Positions 27,340 to 37,577 are shown, counted from the stretch's first letter. The stretch is 64,000 nt of DNA from Paenibacillus chondroitinus NBRC 15376 (GCF_004000765.1 NZ_BILW01000006.1:206154-270153); one strand, 5' to 3'. The notes: generated by a model not told the origin, from the letters alone. Made by a program: numbers and translations.

Positions 27340-29061
27340 ATGAAGCTAAACCAGCATAAAATGAAAGCGTTATCCGTTTCCTTGCTCGCTGTAGCAACGC
27401 TCGTATCGGCATGCACCAGCCAGAATAATTCAACGAGTACTCAACAGAAAGAAGCAGTGAGCACCGCTGGTAATACCGATGTGAAAAGTGCAAATACAGA
27501 TCCGCTTGGCAAGTATGACCCACCAATTGAGGTGTCGTTTGTCCGAAACCTCAGCGATGTTGTTGAGAATAACGTACTCGGTGTGCTAAAAGGCGAATCG
27601 TTTGAAGACAACCGATGGACACGTCTATATAAGGAACAGCTCGGGATCACAATTAAAAATAATTGGGTCGTCAAAGGAAGCGATACTTCTGATCAGTATT
27701 TACAGAAACTGAATGTAACGTTAGCCTCCGGCGATCTGCCTGATATTATTCCTGTGAACGCGACTCAATTAAAACAATTAGCAGATTCCGGCCAAATTGA
27801 AGATATGACAGCTTGGTATGAGAAATATGCGGCTCCTCTCACCAAAGAGATTTTATCACAAGAGGGAAAAAGTCCCTTCGACGCTGCAACGATTGATGGC
27901 AAACTGATGGCAATCCCGCAGGTCGACTCCTCGCTTGAACGTGCTATGTTTATCTGGATTCGTACGGATTGGCTTAAGAAATTAGGTTTGCAGCCGCCGA
28001 AGACGATGGCTGATGTACAAACCATTTCGAAAGCGTTTGCCGAGAAAGACCCGGATGGCAATGGGAAAAAAGATACATTTGGCCTCGGTTTAAACAAAGC
28101 TTTGTGGGGAGGAGCTGTAGGCTTAGAGGGCTTCATGGCAGGGTATAAGGCTTATCCGAATATGTGGATTACCGATGCTTCCGGAAAGCTGATGTTTGGC
28201 GGTATTCAGCCGGAAGTTAAGAAAGCGCTTCAAGCCCTTCAAGGGATGTTTAAGAACGGAGAAATTGATCAGGAATTCGGAATTAAAGACGGTGGTAAGG
28301 TAGCTGAGCAAATAGCTGCTGGCAAGATCGGAATGGAGTATGGCGAACAGTGGAACTCCATCTGGCCGCTTCAATTGAACCGTAACAATGACCCGAGTGC
28401 ACAATGGCAGGCATTCCCGATCGTTTCGGAGTCCGGCGATACGCCTAAAGTTCCCCTGAGGTTCAGTACAAGCAAGTTTTTTGCGGTTAAAAAGGGATTC
28501 AAGCATCCTGAGGCGGTTATCAAGTTGTTTAATATGCATCTGGAGAAAAACTTTGGCCAAACAGCGGAGTTTGACAAATATTATGCACCGCCGGAAGCAG
28601 AAAGTGTATGGCAGCTGTCGCCGGTAACTCCGAGCCCGGTAAAGAAAAATGTTGAGGCATTCAGAGCGATCGATGCGGCGCGTAAAGCGAACAACTTCTC
28701 GACCCTGAAGGGAGAAGCCAAAACGATTCAAGGTAAGATAGAAGCTTTCAATTCGGGTTCAAAAGAAGGGTTTGCCTTGTGGGGATGGGAACGCATTTAT
28801 GGTCCGGAAGGCTCTGAAGGCGTCGTTGATCAGTACGATAAAAATAGTCAATTCCTGATGGATAAATTCGTAGGCGCACCTACGCCAACGATGGTTGAGC
28901 GGAAATCGACTTTAGAGAAGCTGATGAATGAGACTTACACGAAAATTATTATGGGCGGCTCTGTAGATGAGTTCGATAAGTTTGTGAAAGACTGGACGAA
29001 GCTGGGCGGCGAGCAAATTACAAAAGAAGTTAATGAATGGTATGCAGCAACGAAGAAGTAG
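27340..29061 (+). CDS. Extracellular sugar-binding lipoprotein (LplA-like)
   Basis: A 573-residue lipoprotein: basic N-terminus, hydrophobic core, lipobox VSAC (Cys near residue 25), Ser/Thr/Gln-rich linker. ATG at 27340 lies 6 bases after AGGGGG; the in-frame GTG at 27304 and ATG at 27334 are poorly placed. A segment near residue 240 (DPDGNGKKDTFG) looks like a calcium-binding loop, common in these large binding proteins. First gene of an operon with two permeases. Confidence 0.93.
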   Translation: MKLNQHKMKALSVSLLAVATLVSACTSQNNSTSTQQKEAVSTAGNTDVKSANTDPLGKYDPPIEVSFVRNLSDVVENNVLGVLKGESFEDNRWTRLYKEQLGITIKNNWVVKGSDTSDQYLQKLNVTLASGDLPDIIPVNATQLKQLADSGQIEDMTAWYEKYAAPLTKEILSQEGKSPFDAATIDGKLMAIPQVDSSLERAMFIWIRTDWLKKLGLQPPKTMADVQTISKAFAEKDPDGNGKKDTFGLGLNKALWGGAVGLEGFMAGYKAYPNMWITDASGKLMFGGIQPEVKKALQALQGMFKNGEIDQEFGIKDGGKVAEQIAAGKIGMEYGEQWNSIWPLQLNRNNDPSAQWQAFPIVSESGDTPKVPLRFSTSKFFAVKKGFKHPEAVIKLFNMHLEKNFGQTAEFDKYYAPPEAESVWQLSPVTPSPVKKNVEAFRAIDAARKANNFSTLKGEAKTIQGKIEAFNSGSKEGFALWGWERIYGPEGSEGVVDQYDKNSQFLMDKFVGAPTPTMVERKSTLEKLMNETYTKIIMGGSVDEFDKFVKDWTKLGGEQITKEVNEWYAATKK

Positions 29062-29067
29062 ATGCGG

Positions 29068-29104
29068 GCAGAGGACGGGTTAACCATCCTTCCTCTGCTT
29101 TTTA
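29068..29104 (+). terminator. Intra-operon hairpin after binding-protein gene
   Basis: GCAGAGGA (29068-29075) pairs with TCCTCTGC (29091-29098), followed by TTTTT. It looks like a true terminator, yet the permease gene follows after 26 bases without an obvious new promoter, so partial read-through is expected. Confidence 0.7.
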
Positions 29105-29129
29105 TGCATTAAATACTGGAGGTTATTGT

Positions 29130-30032
29130 ATGGGTATCGGGAAAATGTGGAGAGAGCTTCCGCTGCATCTGATGATGTTACCGGGATTAGTATTGATTGT
29201 GCTATTCTCATATGTCCCAATGGCGGGAATTATCATTGCATTTCAAAAATTTATCCCTGCAAAGGGATTATTTGGTGACCAGCGATGGGTCGGGTTGGAT
29301 AATTTCAGATATGTCATGAATCTGCCCAGCTTTAATCAGGTCCTGTGGAATACCCTCTTTATCTCAAGTCTTAAGCTTATTCTAGGCTTAATCGTACCGA
29401 TTATTTTCGCCATTCTTCTTAACGAATTGAAGAATGAGGTGATTAAAAGAAGCGTGCAAACGACCATTTATTTACCCTATTTCCTCTCTTGGGTAGTTCT
29501 AGGGGGGATACTTATTGATATTCTATCGCCTTCTACCGGTATTGTTAACCAATTGTTGGGTGCTTTCGGTTTGAATAAAATATTTTTCCTTGGAGACAAT
29601 CATTGGTTTCCGTTTACACTCATTACATCGGATATATGGAAAAATTTTGGCTATGGAACTATCGTTTATTTGGCGGCTATCACGGGCATTGACCCTGGCT
29701 TATACGAATCTGCAACGATTGACGGCGCAAACCGCTGGCATAAGATATGGCATATCACGATTCCAGGGATGCGAATGGTCATTGTCTTGTTGTCAGTTCT
29801 CAGTTTAGGACAGCTTTTGAACGCAGGCTTCGATCAAGTGTTCAATTTATATAGCCCTCAGGTGTACGAAAGCGGCGATATTCTGGATACCTTTGTATAT
29901 CGGATCGGATTATTGGATGCTCAATACGGTGTTGCAACGGCCGTAGGTCTATTCAAATCGCTAGTTTCGCTTATTTTGATTTCAAGTTCTTACTTTGTGG
30001 CGTATCGGTTTGCAAAATATAGAATTTTCTAG
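29130..30032 (+). CDS. Sugar ABC permease, LplB-like
   Basis: A 300-residue permease with six membrane helices and EAA loop ESATIDGANRWHKIWHITIP. ATG 29130 follows GGAGG by 8 bases; a longer in-frame reading back to 29037 would overlap the lipoprotein gene and the hairpin and is rejected. Partner of the next gene product. Confidence 0.93.
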   Translation: MGIGKMWRELPLHLMMLPGLVLIVLFSYVPMAGIIIAFQKFIPAKGLFGDQRWVGLDNFRYVMNLPSFNQVLWNTLFISSLKLILGLIVPIIFAILLNELKNEVIKRSVQTTIYLPYFLSWVVLGGILIDILSPSTGIVNQLLGAFGLNKIFFLGDNHWFPFTLITSDIWKNFGYGTIVYLAAITGIDPGLYESATIDGANRWHKIWHITIPGMRMVIVLLSVLSLGQLLNAGFDQVFNLYSPQVYESGDILDTFVYRIGLLDAQYGVATAVGLFKSLVSLILISSSYFVAYRFAKYRIF

Positions 30033-30046
30033 GAGGAGGGAAAACC

Positions 30047-30973
30047 GTGGTACAACCATCACCCAGTTCTGTGTCTGATACTTATATCCGGGTACCCAAC
30101 AGTCGATTTCGATTCGAGTGGTTTTCCGTTCTGAATGTTTCCTTTCTAATTATTATATCGTTAATTTGTATCCTCCCGCTAATTCATATCATTGCGATCT
30201 CGTTTAGTTCAAGTACCGCAGCAGCAGCAGGTCATGTAAAGCTGTGGCCGGTTGACTTTACATTAGCCTCTTACAAGTTTACGGCTAGTCGAGCAGCATT
30301 TTGGCAATCCATGCTTGTATCCTTGGAACGTATCGCGATCGGGACGCCGTTAAATCTCATTCTAACCATTCTCGTCGCATTTCCTTTATCCAAGGAAACG
30401 AAGGCGTTTCGCATGCGAATGGTTTATGCTTGGATTTTCTTCATCACGATGCTCTTTCATGGTGGTTTGATCCCTTGGTATTCTACACTTAAGCAGTACA
30501 ATATGCTTGATACGATTTGGGCGCTCGTGCTGCCCGGTGCGGTTCCCGTATTCAGCGTGGTCCTTCTGCTTAACTTTTTCCGTGAGGTGCCGAAGGAGCT
30601 GGAGGAGGCAGCCGTCGTGGACGGTGCGAGCTATTGGACGACACTCTGGAAAATCTATGTGCCGATATCCATGCCTGCTCTTGCAACGCTTGCCTTATTC
30701 TCCATGGTCGAACATTGGAACAGTTGGTTTGACGGCCTCCTGCTTATGGGAGACCCTAGTCACTATCCGCTGCAAAGCTATATTCAAACGATCGTCATTC
30801 AACAAAATTTAACAAATATATCACGTGACGAAGCCATAAATATGGCCCTCATTTCTGATCGGACGCTGAAAGCTTCACAGATCTTCTTAGGCTCTCTTCC
30901 CATTATCATGGCGTATCCTTTCTTGCAGAAGTATTTCGTTAAAGGGATTGTCCTTGGCAGCGTTAAGGGGTAG
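30047..30973 (+). CDS. Sugar ABC permease, LplC/YtcP-like
   Basis: A 308-residue permease starting at GTG 30047, with AGGAGGAGG just upstream. It has about 25 cytoplasmic residues, then six membrane helices; EAA loop EEAAVVDGASYWTTLWKIYVP; the end is GSVKG. Completes the third transporter. Confidence 0.93.
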   Translation: MVQPSPSSVSDTYIRVPNSRFRFEWFSVLNVSFLIIISLICILPLIHIIAISFSSSTAAAAGHVKLWPVDFTLASYKFTASRAAFWQSMLVSLERIAIGTPLNLILTILVAFPLSKETKAFRMRMVYAWIFFITMLFHGGLIPWYSTLKQYNMLDTIWALVLPGAVPVFSVVLLLNFFREVPKELEEAAVVDGASYWTTLWKIYVPISMPALATLALFSMVEHWNSWFDGLLLMGDPSHYPLQSYIQTIVIQQNLTNISRDEAINMALISDRTLKASQIFLGSLPIIMAYPFLQKYFVKGIVLGSVKG

Positions 30974-31004
30974 TGCATGATAGATGGCTTCCTAAAGAAA
31001 ATCC

Positions 31005-31034
31005 TTAGAAAACTTACAAGCTTCAGGCTATAAT
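31005..31034 (+). promoter_or_regulatory. Possible promoter of kinase/GH43 operon
   Basis: A perfect TATAAT at 31029-31034 with a weak TTAGAA at 31005-31010 (18 bases). The kinase start is 28 bases downstream. Confidence 0.4.
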
Positions 31035-31061
31035 GGAAGAAAAAAGTTGGGGGCTTGTACC

Positions 31062-32819
31062 TTGATCAACCGTCAACCATTCACTTTACGGAACACGATT
31101 TTCCTTCGGCTGCTCAGTACTTTTTTGCTTATCATGCTGCCCATTTTATTATTTGGCGTCTATCTGTATAACTGGATCGTCCAGACGGCAAGCGAAGACA
31201 TCTCCAAAACGGCGGTGTCCCAACTAACCTTCTATATCAACGATCTTGAGAAAGAGATAGAACGGATGAAGCTGCTGCAGTTTGGCGTTATCGAGGATGA
31301 AGATCTCAACGAACTGACGCTGACTTGGGACACGATGGATGTGTTTAAGCGAACTGAAAAAATTAATTCGTTGCGAAAACGGCTTTATGCCATTCAAAAC
31401 AGCTCTCCTTATATTAAAAATGTCAGTGCTCACATTTATCCGATACTCAAAACGATTTCATCCGCCAATGGCCCAAGTGAATTTGATACCGAACGGTACA
31501 ATGGCCTGCGCTCAGCTTTAAGCAGTAGGAATAACCAGATCATTGAGTGGAATGGCCGATTGTTTCTAAGTGCCGCGAAGCAGGGAGTCACCAAGGGGAA
31601 TCAACCGTTATTCATTATTGAAATTGAACTGGATCAAGAGAGACTGCAGGAGGCGTTAGGCCAGTTTAACACCTATCCTGGAAGTGGAACCTTGATGACC
31701 AAGGAGAATACCAGTGTTATTCTCACGAGCGGATCTTTGGAGCATTTATGGCAAGATATACCGGCCACCATTGCACAAATCAAACAAAATCCAGTTCACA
31801 GCACGGGAACCTTTACCATTTCGGGCAGCCGATATTATACCGCGATTGCAAGCTCTGATTATTTAAACATGTCGATTTACCGGTTTATCCCAGAGCAAAT
31901 TATTAAGAAGCCGCTAGACAAGTTTTATCTGTGGGCCTGGTTATTTATTTTCGTTGCTATTGTCATCATTGCCATTTATGCATTCTCCACCTACAAATTT
32001 ATTCACAAACCGTTGTTAACGCTAGTTAAGAGCTTCCGGCGTATGGAAAATGGAGATCTGGATGTGAACATCCAGCACGAGTCCAAGGATGAGCTCGGTT
32101 ACTTATATGGCCGATTCAACCAAATGGTCACCAATCTTGGCTCTTTGATCGATCAGGTGTATAAGCAGAAAATTATGACACAACGGGCGGAGCTGAAGCA
32201 GCTTCAATCCCAGATCAATCCGCATTTTCTATACAACAGTTTCTTTATCCTGAGAACGATGGCCAGGATCGGAGACGTTGAACGAATCGGACAGTTTGTC
32301 ACACAGCTTGGTGAGTATTTTCAATTCGTTACCAGAAATGCTTCTGACGAAGTGCTGCTGAAACAGGAAATTCACCATGCCAGAATGTACACGGAGATTC
32401 AGGAATTACGCTTTTCTCGGCGTATCCGGGTACAATTCGACGCTCTTCCACGGGAAATTGAACAGGTGTTAGTACCACGATTAATTGTTCAGCCGATTAT
32501 TGAAAATGCCTTTGAACACAGTTTGGAACAAATGAAACGCAGTGGAAACATTATCATTCGCTTCGAGTGGGATGAGACAGAGATACGTATCATTGTGGAG
32601 GACAATGGGGATAGTTTGACGGATGAGACACTGGAACGTATCTCGGATATGCTGGATAACGGTGACGAACATGCGGAGACGACGGGCTTGGTGAATATTC
32701 ACCGCCGTGTCAAAATGACATTCGGTGAAACATACGGTCTACGAATAAGCCGAAGCGAGCTCGGGGGATTGAAAGGTATCATTTCTATTCCTTATCAAGG
32801 TGGTGATGCTCATGATTAG
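31062..32819 (+). CDS. YesM-type sensor histidine kinase
   Basis: A 585-residue kinase starting at TTG 31062 (GGGGG 8 bases upstream). Membrane helices at about 13-35 and 290-309 frame the sensor; HAMP follows; INPHFLYN near 385 holds the acceptor His and ENAFEHS near 481 is the ATP-binding N-box. It overlaps the regulator gene by 8 bases. The operon continues with a GH43 enzyme and another glycosidase, which the pair probably controls. Confidence 0.92.
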   Translation: MINRQPFTLRNTIFLRLLSTFLLIMLPILLFGVYLYNWIVQTASEDISKTAVSQLTFYINDLEKEIERMKLLQFGVIEDEDLNELTLTWDTMDVFKRTEKINSLRKRLYAIQNSSPYIKNVSAHIYPILKTISSANGPSEFDTERYNGLRSALSSRNNQIIEWNGRLFLSAAKQGVTKGNQPLFIIEIELDQERLQEALGQFNTYPGSGTLMTKENTSVILTSGSLEHLWQDIPATIAQIKQNPVHSTGTFTISGSRYYTAIASSDYLNMSIYRFIPEQIIKKPLDKFYLWAWLFIFVAIVIIAIYAFSTYKFIHKPLLTLVKSFRRMENGDLDVNIQHESKDELGYLYGRFNQMVTNLGSLIDQVYKQKIMTQRAELKQLQSQINPHFLYNSFFILRTMARIGDVERIGQFVTQLGEYFQFVTRNASDEVLLKQEIHHARMYTEIQELRFSRRIRVQFDALPREIEQVLVPRLIVQPIIENAFEHSLEQMKRSGNIIIRFEWDETEIRIIVEDNGDSLTDETLERISDMLDNGDEHAETTGLVNIHRRVKMTFGETYGLRISRSELGGLKGIISIPYQGGDAHD

Positions 32820-34431
32820 AATGCTGATCGTTGACGATGAGGAGATCATAACAGACGGGCTGTTTGACATCTTTAGCCAACTGAATCTCAATCTTGATTT
32901 GTATAAAGCCTATTCCGGTGAAGAAGCGCTGGATTGGATGAATACGACGAGAGTGGACATCGTGATGTCCGATATTCGTATGCCTGGGATGGATGGGCTC
33001 GAGCTAATGAGAAACATACGCAGGAGTTGGCCGCATTGTAAAATCATTTTTTTGACTGGATATAATGACTTTGATTATGTCTACCAAGCGATTCAATCAC
33101 CGGGAGTGAGCTATCTCCTTAAGAGTGAAGAATACGATAAGATTATCAAGGCCGTAACGGATGCGATACATGAATTGGAAAATAGTCTAAAGTTCCATGA
33201 TCTAGTCAAGCAATCAAGAGAGAAGCTAACTACACTCGAGACTCTCGCTCAAGGGAATTATTTCCGTTATTTGCTTCATGGGACACGAACAACGGAGGAA
33301 TTCGTCGTTGATTTCCGTAATGTTGGCATAACTCTTGATCCAACTAGGCCTATCCTTGTGGCGTTAGCTGACTTGCAACGAACGAACACACACCATACCT
33401 TTGCGGAAAGCCAGAATGCGGCACTTGCTGTCAAATTTTTAGCACAGACATTTTTGGCAGAACGTACAGATAGTCTTGGAATCATTGATCAATACGGTGA
33501 CCTCGTCTGGCTTATTCAACCCAAACCTACACAAGTTAGTGAATCTGACGAAGCCTATTCCCGCACAGTAAAATTTCTAGAGGGACAATTTGAGCTTATG
33601 CAGCAAGCTTGTCATGAATCATTGGGAATTTCTTTTGCGATAACGCTTTGCGCCGATACCTGCGAATGGAAGCAGCTTTCTGAGATATACGATCGAATGA
33701 GAAGTGAACAGTACTGGCGAGCGGGAGACGGCGCCCAGATGGTGCAAACAGTCACCTTGGAAACCATTGGAACTGCGGCCAACTCAAGAACGCTGAGAGA
33801 AAAGGCGGAGTCCTTGGCAATTCATCTAGAAGGCGGAAATAGAGAGGGATATCTCCATCTGTTCAACGAACTAATGAAAACAGCATACGATGAACGAGGA
33901 AATGGCGGACCTTTTGCCCTGGAATTGTATTACACGATTGCTCTCTGCCTATTATCCTATATTAACCGTTGGGAGCTGCATGATAAGGTTGGAACAACCG
34001 GGCTTATGCAAAGAGACAGGCATTCATCCTTGCAGGATAGCTATGAGTTTTTGAAACAGACCGCAGAGTCTTTGTTCGATCTTCGATTAAGTGTAGAACG
34101 CAATAGAGCAGCAGCGGTGATAGAAAAGATACGGTTGTATATTGAGGAACATCTGGGCGAAGACTTATCTCTTGTACGTTTGGCTAGTGTGATACACTTC
34201 AATCCGTCCTATTTATCTCGGCTTTTTAAGCAGGAAAGTGGCGTCAATCTATCTGAATATATTGATGATGTTAGAGTGGAGAAAGCCAAAAATTTGCTCA
34301 AGAAAGATGAACTTAAAATTGCTGAAGTGGGCGTTCAGGTAGGTTATGAAACTCCACACTCTTTTACTCGATTTTTCAAAAAATCAACGAGTATGACTCC
34401 AGCGGAGTATCGTGAGGTTGTAAGGAAATAA
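32812..34431 (+). CDS. YesN-type response regulator with AraC output
   Basis: A 539-residue regulator. ATG 32812 fits the ribosome site AAGGTGG better than GTG at 32800 or ATG at 32806. Phospho-acceptor D54 lies in MSDIRMPG; the switch lysine K104 is followed by Ser rather than the usual Pro. The C-terminal AraC domain has LASVIHFNPSYLSRLFKQE and YETPHSFTRFFKKSTSMTP. Coupled to the preceding kinase. Confidence 0.92.
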   Translation: MIRMLIVDDEEIITDGLFDIFSQLNLNLDLYKAYSGEEALDWMNTTRVDIVMSDIRMPGMDGLELMRNIRRSWPHCKIIFLTGYNDFDYVYQAIQSPGVSYLLKSEEYDKIIKAVTDAIHELENSLKFHDLVKQSREKLTTLETLAQGNYFRYLLHGTRTTEEFVVDFRNVGITLDPTRPILVALADLQRTNTHHTFAESQNAALAVKFLAQTFLAERTDSLGIIDQYGDLVWLIQPKPTQVSESDEAYSRTVKFLEGQFELMQQACHESLGISFAITLCADTCEWKQLSEIYDRMRSEQYWRAGDGAQMVQTVTLETIGTAANSRTLREKAESLAIHLEGGNREGYLHLFNELMKTAYDERGNGGPFALELYYTIALCLLSYINRWELHDKVGTTGLMQRDRHSSLQDSYEFLKQTAESLFDLRLSVERNRAAAVIEKIRLYIEEHLGEDLSLVRLASVIHFNPSYLSRLFKQESGVNLSEYIDDVRVEKAKNLLKKDELKIAEVGVQVGYETPHSFTRFFKKSTSMTPAEYREVVRK

Positions 34432-34474
34432 GAGTAGTGGGATTAGCATTTATTAAGCATTAGGAGAGTTAGCG

Positions 34475-35995
34475 ATGGAGAATGTGACGATAACGAACCC
34501 CATTATCTGGGCGGATGTTCCGGATCCTTGCGTTATTAGAGTAGGAACGTCCTACTATATGGTAAGCACAAGCATGCATTCAATGCCTGGATGCCCGATT
34601 ATGAAGTCAGAGAATCTAATGGATTGGCGAATCGTGAACTACGTTTATGACACCTTAGAGGATAACGACGCCTATAACTTGCTGGATGGGAAAGGCGTTT
34701 ACGGTAGAGGGTCATGGGCGGCAAGCTTGCGTCATCATAATGGCACGTTCTATGTGTGTTTCTCAAGTAATGATATGAACCGGTTCTACATATACCGGAC
34801 AGCAGATATCGAGAACGGGAAATGGGAGCGATCTGTCCTTGCAGGCATCCATCATGACCCAAGTCTGCTGTTTGACGACGACCGCGTTTATGTCATTCAT
34901 GGCAACGGTAGTATTCGCATTACAGAACTAACATCTGACGTGACGGCGATAAAATCCGGAGGTATCGATCAGCGGCTTTTCGAGACGGAACGTGACGGCA
35001 TCATGCTGCGATGCGAGGGATGCCATGCGTATAAGCTTAATGGTTATTATTATTTGTTTTTTATTGAATGGCCCAATACCGGAAATCGACGCCGTAGGCA
35101 ACTTTGTTACCGTTCCAGGGAGTTGCTCGGTGTTTATGAATATAAAGTGATTCTTGATGATGACATGGGGTACCGCAATCATGGGATTGCTCAAGGAGGC
35201 ATTGTTGATACACCGCAGGATGAGTGGTATGCCTTATTCTTTCAAGATCATGATGCTGTGGGGAGAATTCCCATAGTGCTTCCAGTTACTTGGGTGGAGG
35301 ACTGGCCGGTCATTGGGATGGAAGGTAAAGCGCAAGCTTCATTCCGTGCGCAATTGCCGAGCACGGCACCTACCCAATTGGTTAGTAGCGATGAATTCGA
35401 CTATAACGAAAATAAATTAATGCTTAATTGGCAATGGAATCATAATCCGGATAATTGCCTGTGGTCTGTAACCACGCGCCCTGGCTGGTTGCAATTAAAG
35501 ACAGGAAATATTGCTAGTAGTGTTCTAGTTGCACGTAATACATTAACGCAGCGGACGGAAGGTCCTGTATGCATTGGCATTACGGCAATGGATGTTTCCC
35601 ATATGAAGCCGGGTGATCATGCTGGAATGGTTGCACTTCAAAATCATTTTGGAACAGTCGGTATTCAAATCGCTGCGAACGGTGAGCGATATGTTGCGAT
35701 GTGTGTCAATCGAGGCGATGGTAGTGAAGAAACGGTCGAGCGGCTTCCCTACGAGGACAATTTGATTTACTTGAAAATTCATTTCGATTTTGAAAATAGT
35801 ACAGATCTTGCAACTTTTTACTATTCAGCTGACTGTGAAGCATGGAAGCAAATCGGCGGCCCTTTGAAGATGAAGTATACGCTTGATCATTTTATGGGCT
35901 ACCGAATCGGGTTGTTTAATTATGCGACCAAGTCTGTTGGCGGGCATGCTGATTTTGATTTTTTTCGATTTGATAAGGTGGAGAGTACGATTTAG
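34475..35995 (+). CDS. GH43 glycoside hydrolase (beta-xylosidase / alpha-L-arabinofuranosidase) with C-terminal beta-sandwich
   Basis: A 506-residue cytoplasmic enzyme. The five-bladed propeller (about 1-290) shows the three GH43 acids: D17 in DVPDPCVIR, D128 in HHDPSLL and E181 in CEGCHAYK. A C-terminal domain (~310-500) resembles the concanavalin-like GH43_C2 domain found in beta-xylosidases, which lends a residue to the active site. No signal peptide, so it acts on imported xylo- or arabinoxylo-oligosaccharides. ATG 34475 follows AGGAGAG. Same operon as the kinase/regulator pair. Confidence 0.93.
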   Translation: MENVTITNPIIWADVPDPCVIRVGTSYYMVSTSMHSMPGCPIMKSENLMDWRIVNYVYDTLEDNDAYNLLDGKGVYGRGSWAASLRHHNGTFYVCFSSNDMNRFYIYRTADIENGKWERSVLAGIHHDPSLLFDDDRVYVIHGNGSIRITELTSDVTAIKSGGIDQRLFETERDGIMLRCEGCHAYKLNGYYYLFFIEWPNTGNRRRRQLCYRSRELLGVYEYKVILDDDMGYRNHGIAQGGIVDTPQDEWYALFFQDHDAVGRIPIVLPVTWVEDWPVIGMEGKAQASFRAQLPSTAPTQLVSSDEFDYNENKLMLNWQWNHNPDNCLWSVTTRPGWLQLKTGNIASSVLVARNTLTQRTEGPVCIGITAMDVSHMKPGDHAGMVALQNHFGTVGIQIAANGERYVAMCVNRGDGSEETVERLPYEDNLIYLKIHFDFENSTDLATFYYSADCEAWKQIGGPLKMKYTLDHFMGYRIGLFNYATKSVGGHADFDFFRFDKVESTI

Positions 35996-36010
35996 AGGAG
36001 AGGCAGACCT

Positions 36011-37477
36011 ATGACTTTCGCTCAAAACAGGCCAACCAACGAACAAGTTGAACAATGGGACATCTTTGAGCTTGTGTTTTTTGCTTCATATGATGGAAAT
36101 CCTTTTAATGAAGTATCTCTATCCGCCGAGTTCTACTCAGGTGACCATTCAGTGAATGTGATGGGATTTTATGATGGCGAAGGTATATTTCGTATTCGAT
36201 TCATGCCGACAACCTTGGGAGATTGGAGTTATCGTACATCCAGTAATGTAGTTGCGCTAGACGGACAGGTTGGCAGCTTTGTCTGTGTAGAATCATCTCC
36301 AGATAATCATGGTCCGGTTCGAGTAAGTGATACATTTCACTTTGCATATGCAGACGGCCTCCGACATCTGCCGGTAGGCACAACGTGCTACGCTTGGACG
36401 CATCAGCCGGCTAATCTTGAAGAACAAACGCTGTCGACGTTGAAAGCCTCCCCGTTCAATAAGCTGAGAATGTGCGTATTCCCAAAATCTTATCAGTTTA
36501 ATACAGACGAGCCCATGTATTATCCTTTCGAGGGTTCACTGGAGGATGGATGGGACTATAGCCGGTTTAATCCGGCATTTTTCCAACATCTCGAGATGAG
36601 AATTGCTGATCTTGGCAAGCTCGGTATAGAGGCAGATCTCATTCTATTCCATCCGTATGATCGATGGGGGTTCTCACAGATGCCGCTGGAAGTTGATGAA
36701 AGATATCTTCGATATCTTACAGCACGTCTTGCTGCATACCGGAATGTATGGTGGTCATTAGCCAATGAATTTGATTTAATGAATGCTAAAAAAGAGGATG
36801 ACTGGGAGTACTTTGCTGAAATCTTGACATCAACCGATCCGGTCGGCCATCTCATTTCCAATCATAATTGTCTCCGATTCTACGATTACAGCAAACCTTG
36901 GGTAACTCATTGTAGTATACAACGTATTGACATGTATAAAACGGCAGAAGAAACAAATGCATGGCGTGAAAAGTGGAATAAGCCGATAATCGTAGACGAG
37001 TGTGCTTATGAAGGGGACATCGAACACGGATGGGGAAACATCACGGGAGAAGAATTAACCCGTCGATTCTGGGAAGGTGCTGTTCGTGGCGGTTATGTTG
37101 GTCATGGAGAGACCTATTACAATGAGAAGGAAGTTCTATGGTGGTCAAAGGGAGGCGAACTTAAGGGAACAAGTCCTGAGAGAATCGCTTTCCTTCGTCG
37201 AATCATTGAACAAAGTCCAGGTGGCATACTGAATCCACTACCTTCTTCCTGGGATTTGCCTTGCGCAGGTGTGAAGGATGAATACTACTTGTACTACTTT
37301 GGTTTCAATCAGCCGCGTTACCGCCATTTCAAACAAGAGGCTGGTGTCTCCTATCGTGTAGAAGTAATTGATACATGGAATATGACGATAACCCAGGTGC
37401 CAGGCTTTTTCGAAGGGGCGTTCCTTGTTGAACTTCCTGGGCGTCAATATATGGCGGTTAGATTAACAATTGCTTAA
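36011..37477 (+). CDS. DUF5060/DUF4038 glycoside hydrolase (GH140-like TIM barrel)
   Basis: A 488-residue protein. Residues ~14-95 match a DUF5060 beta domain (VNVMGFYDGEGIFRIRFMP), ~105-370 a DUF4038-like TIM barrel, and the last ~80 residues a small beta domain (DUF5605-like). Clan GH-A geometry is visible: a candidate acid/base E253 in SLANEFDL at the end of strand 4 and nucleophile E330 in IIVDECAYEG. Related barrels include GH140 apiosidases, but the specificity here is not assignable. It has no signal peptide and lies 15 bases after the GH43 gene. Confidence 0.85.
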   Translation: MTFAQNRPTNEQVEQWDIFELVFFASYDGNPFNEVSLSAEFYSGDHSVNVMGFYDGEGIFRIRFMPTTLGDWSYRTSSNVVALDGQVGSFVCVESSPDNHGPVRVSDTFHFAYADGLRHLPVGTTCYAWTHQPANLEEQTLSTLKASPFNKLRMCVFPKSYQFNTDEPMYYPFEGSLEDGWDYSRFNPAFFQHLEMRIADLGKLGIEADLILFHPYDRWGFSQMPLEVDERYLRYLTARLAAYRNVWWSLANEFDLMNAKKEDDWEYFAEILTSTDPVGHLISNHNCLRFYDYSKPWVTHCSIQRIDMYKTAEETNAWREKWNKPIIVDECAYEGDIEHGWGNITGEELTRRFWEGAVRGGYVGHGETYYNEKEVLWWSKGGELKGTSPERIAFLRRIIEQSPGGILNPLPSSWDLPCAGVKDEYYLYYFGFNQPRYRHFKQEAGVSYRVEVIDTWNMTITQVPGFFEGAFLVELPGRQYMAVRLTIA

Positions 37478-37498
37478 TCGACGTTCATGGGTATGATG

Positions 37499-37524
37499 AA
37501 GGGCTGCCTTGTGGCAGCCCTTTA
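37499..37524 (+). terminator. Rho-independent terminator
   Basis: AAGGGCTGCC (37499-37508), loop TTGT, GGCAGCCCTT (37513-37522) and a short T-run. Ends the 31-37.5 kb operon. Confidence 0.8.
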
Positions 37525-37577
37525 ACGTGTCGATTATTATAAATAAATGACAAAAATTTTAATGAAACGAATCCGCA

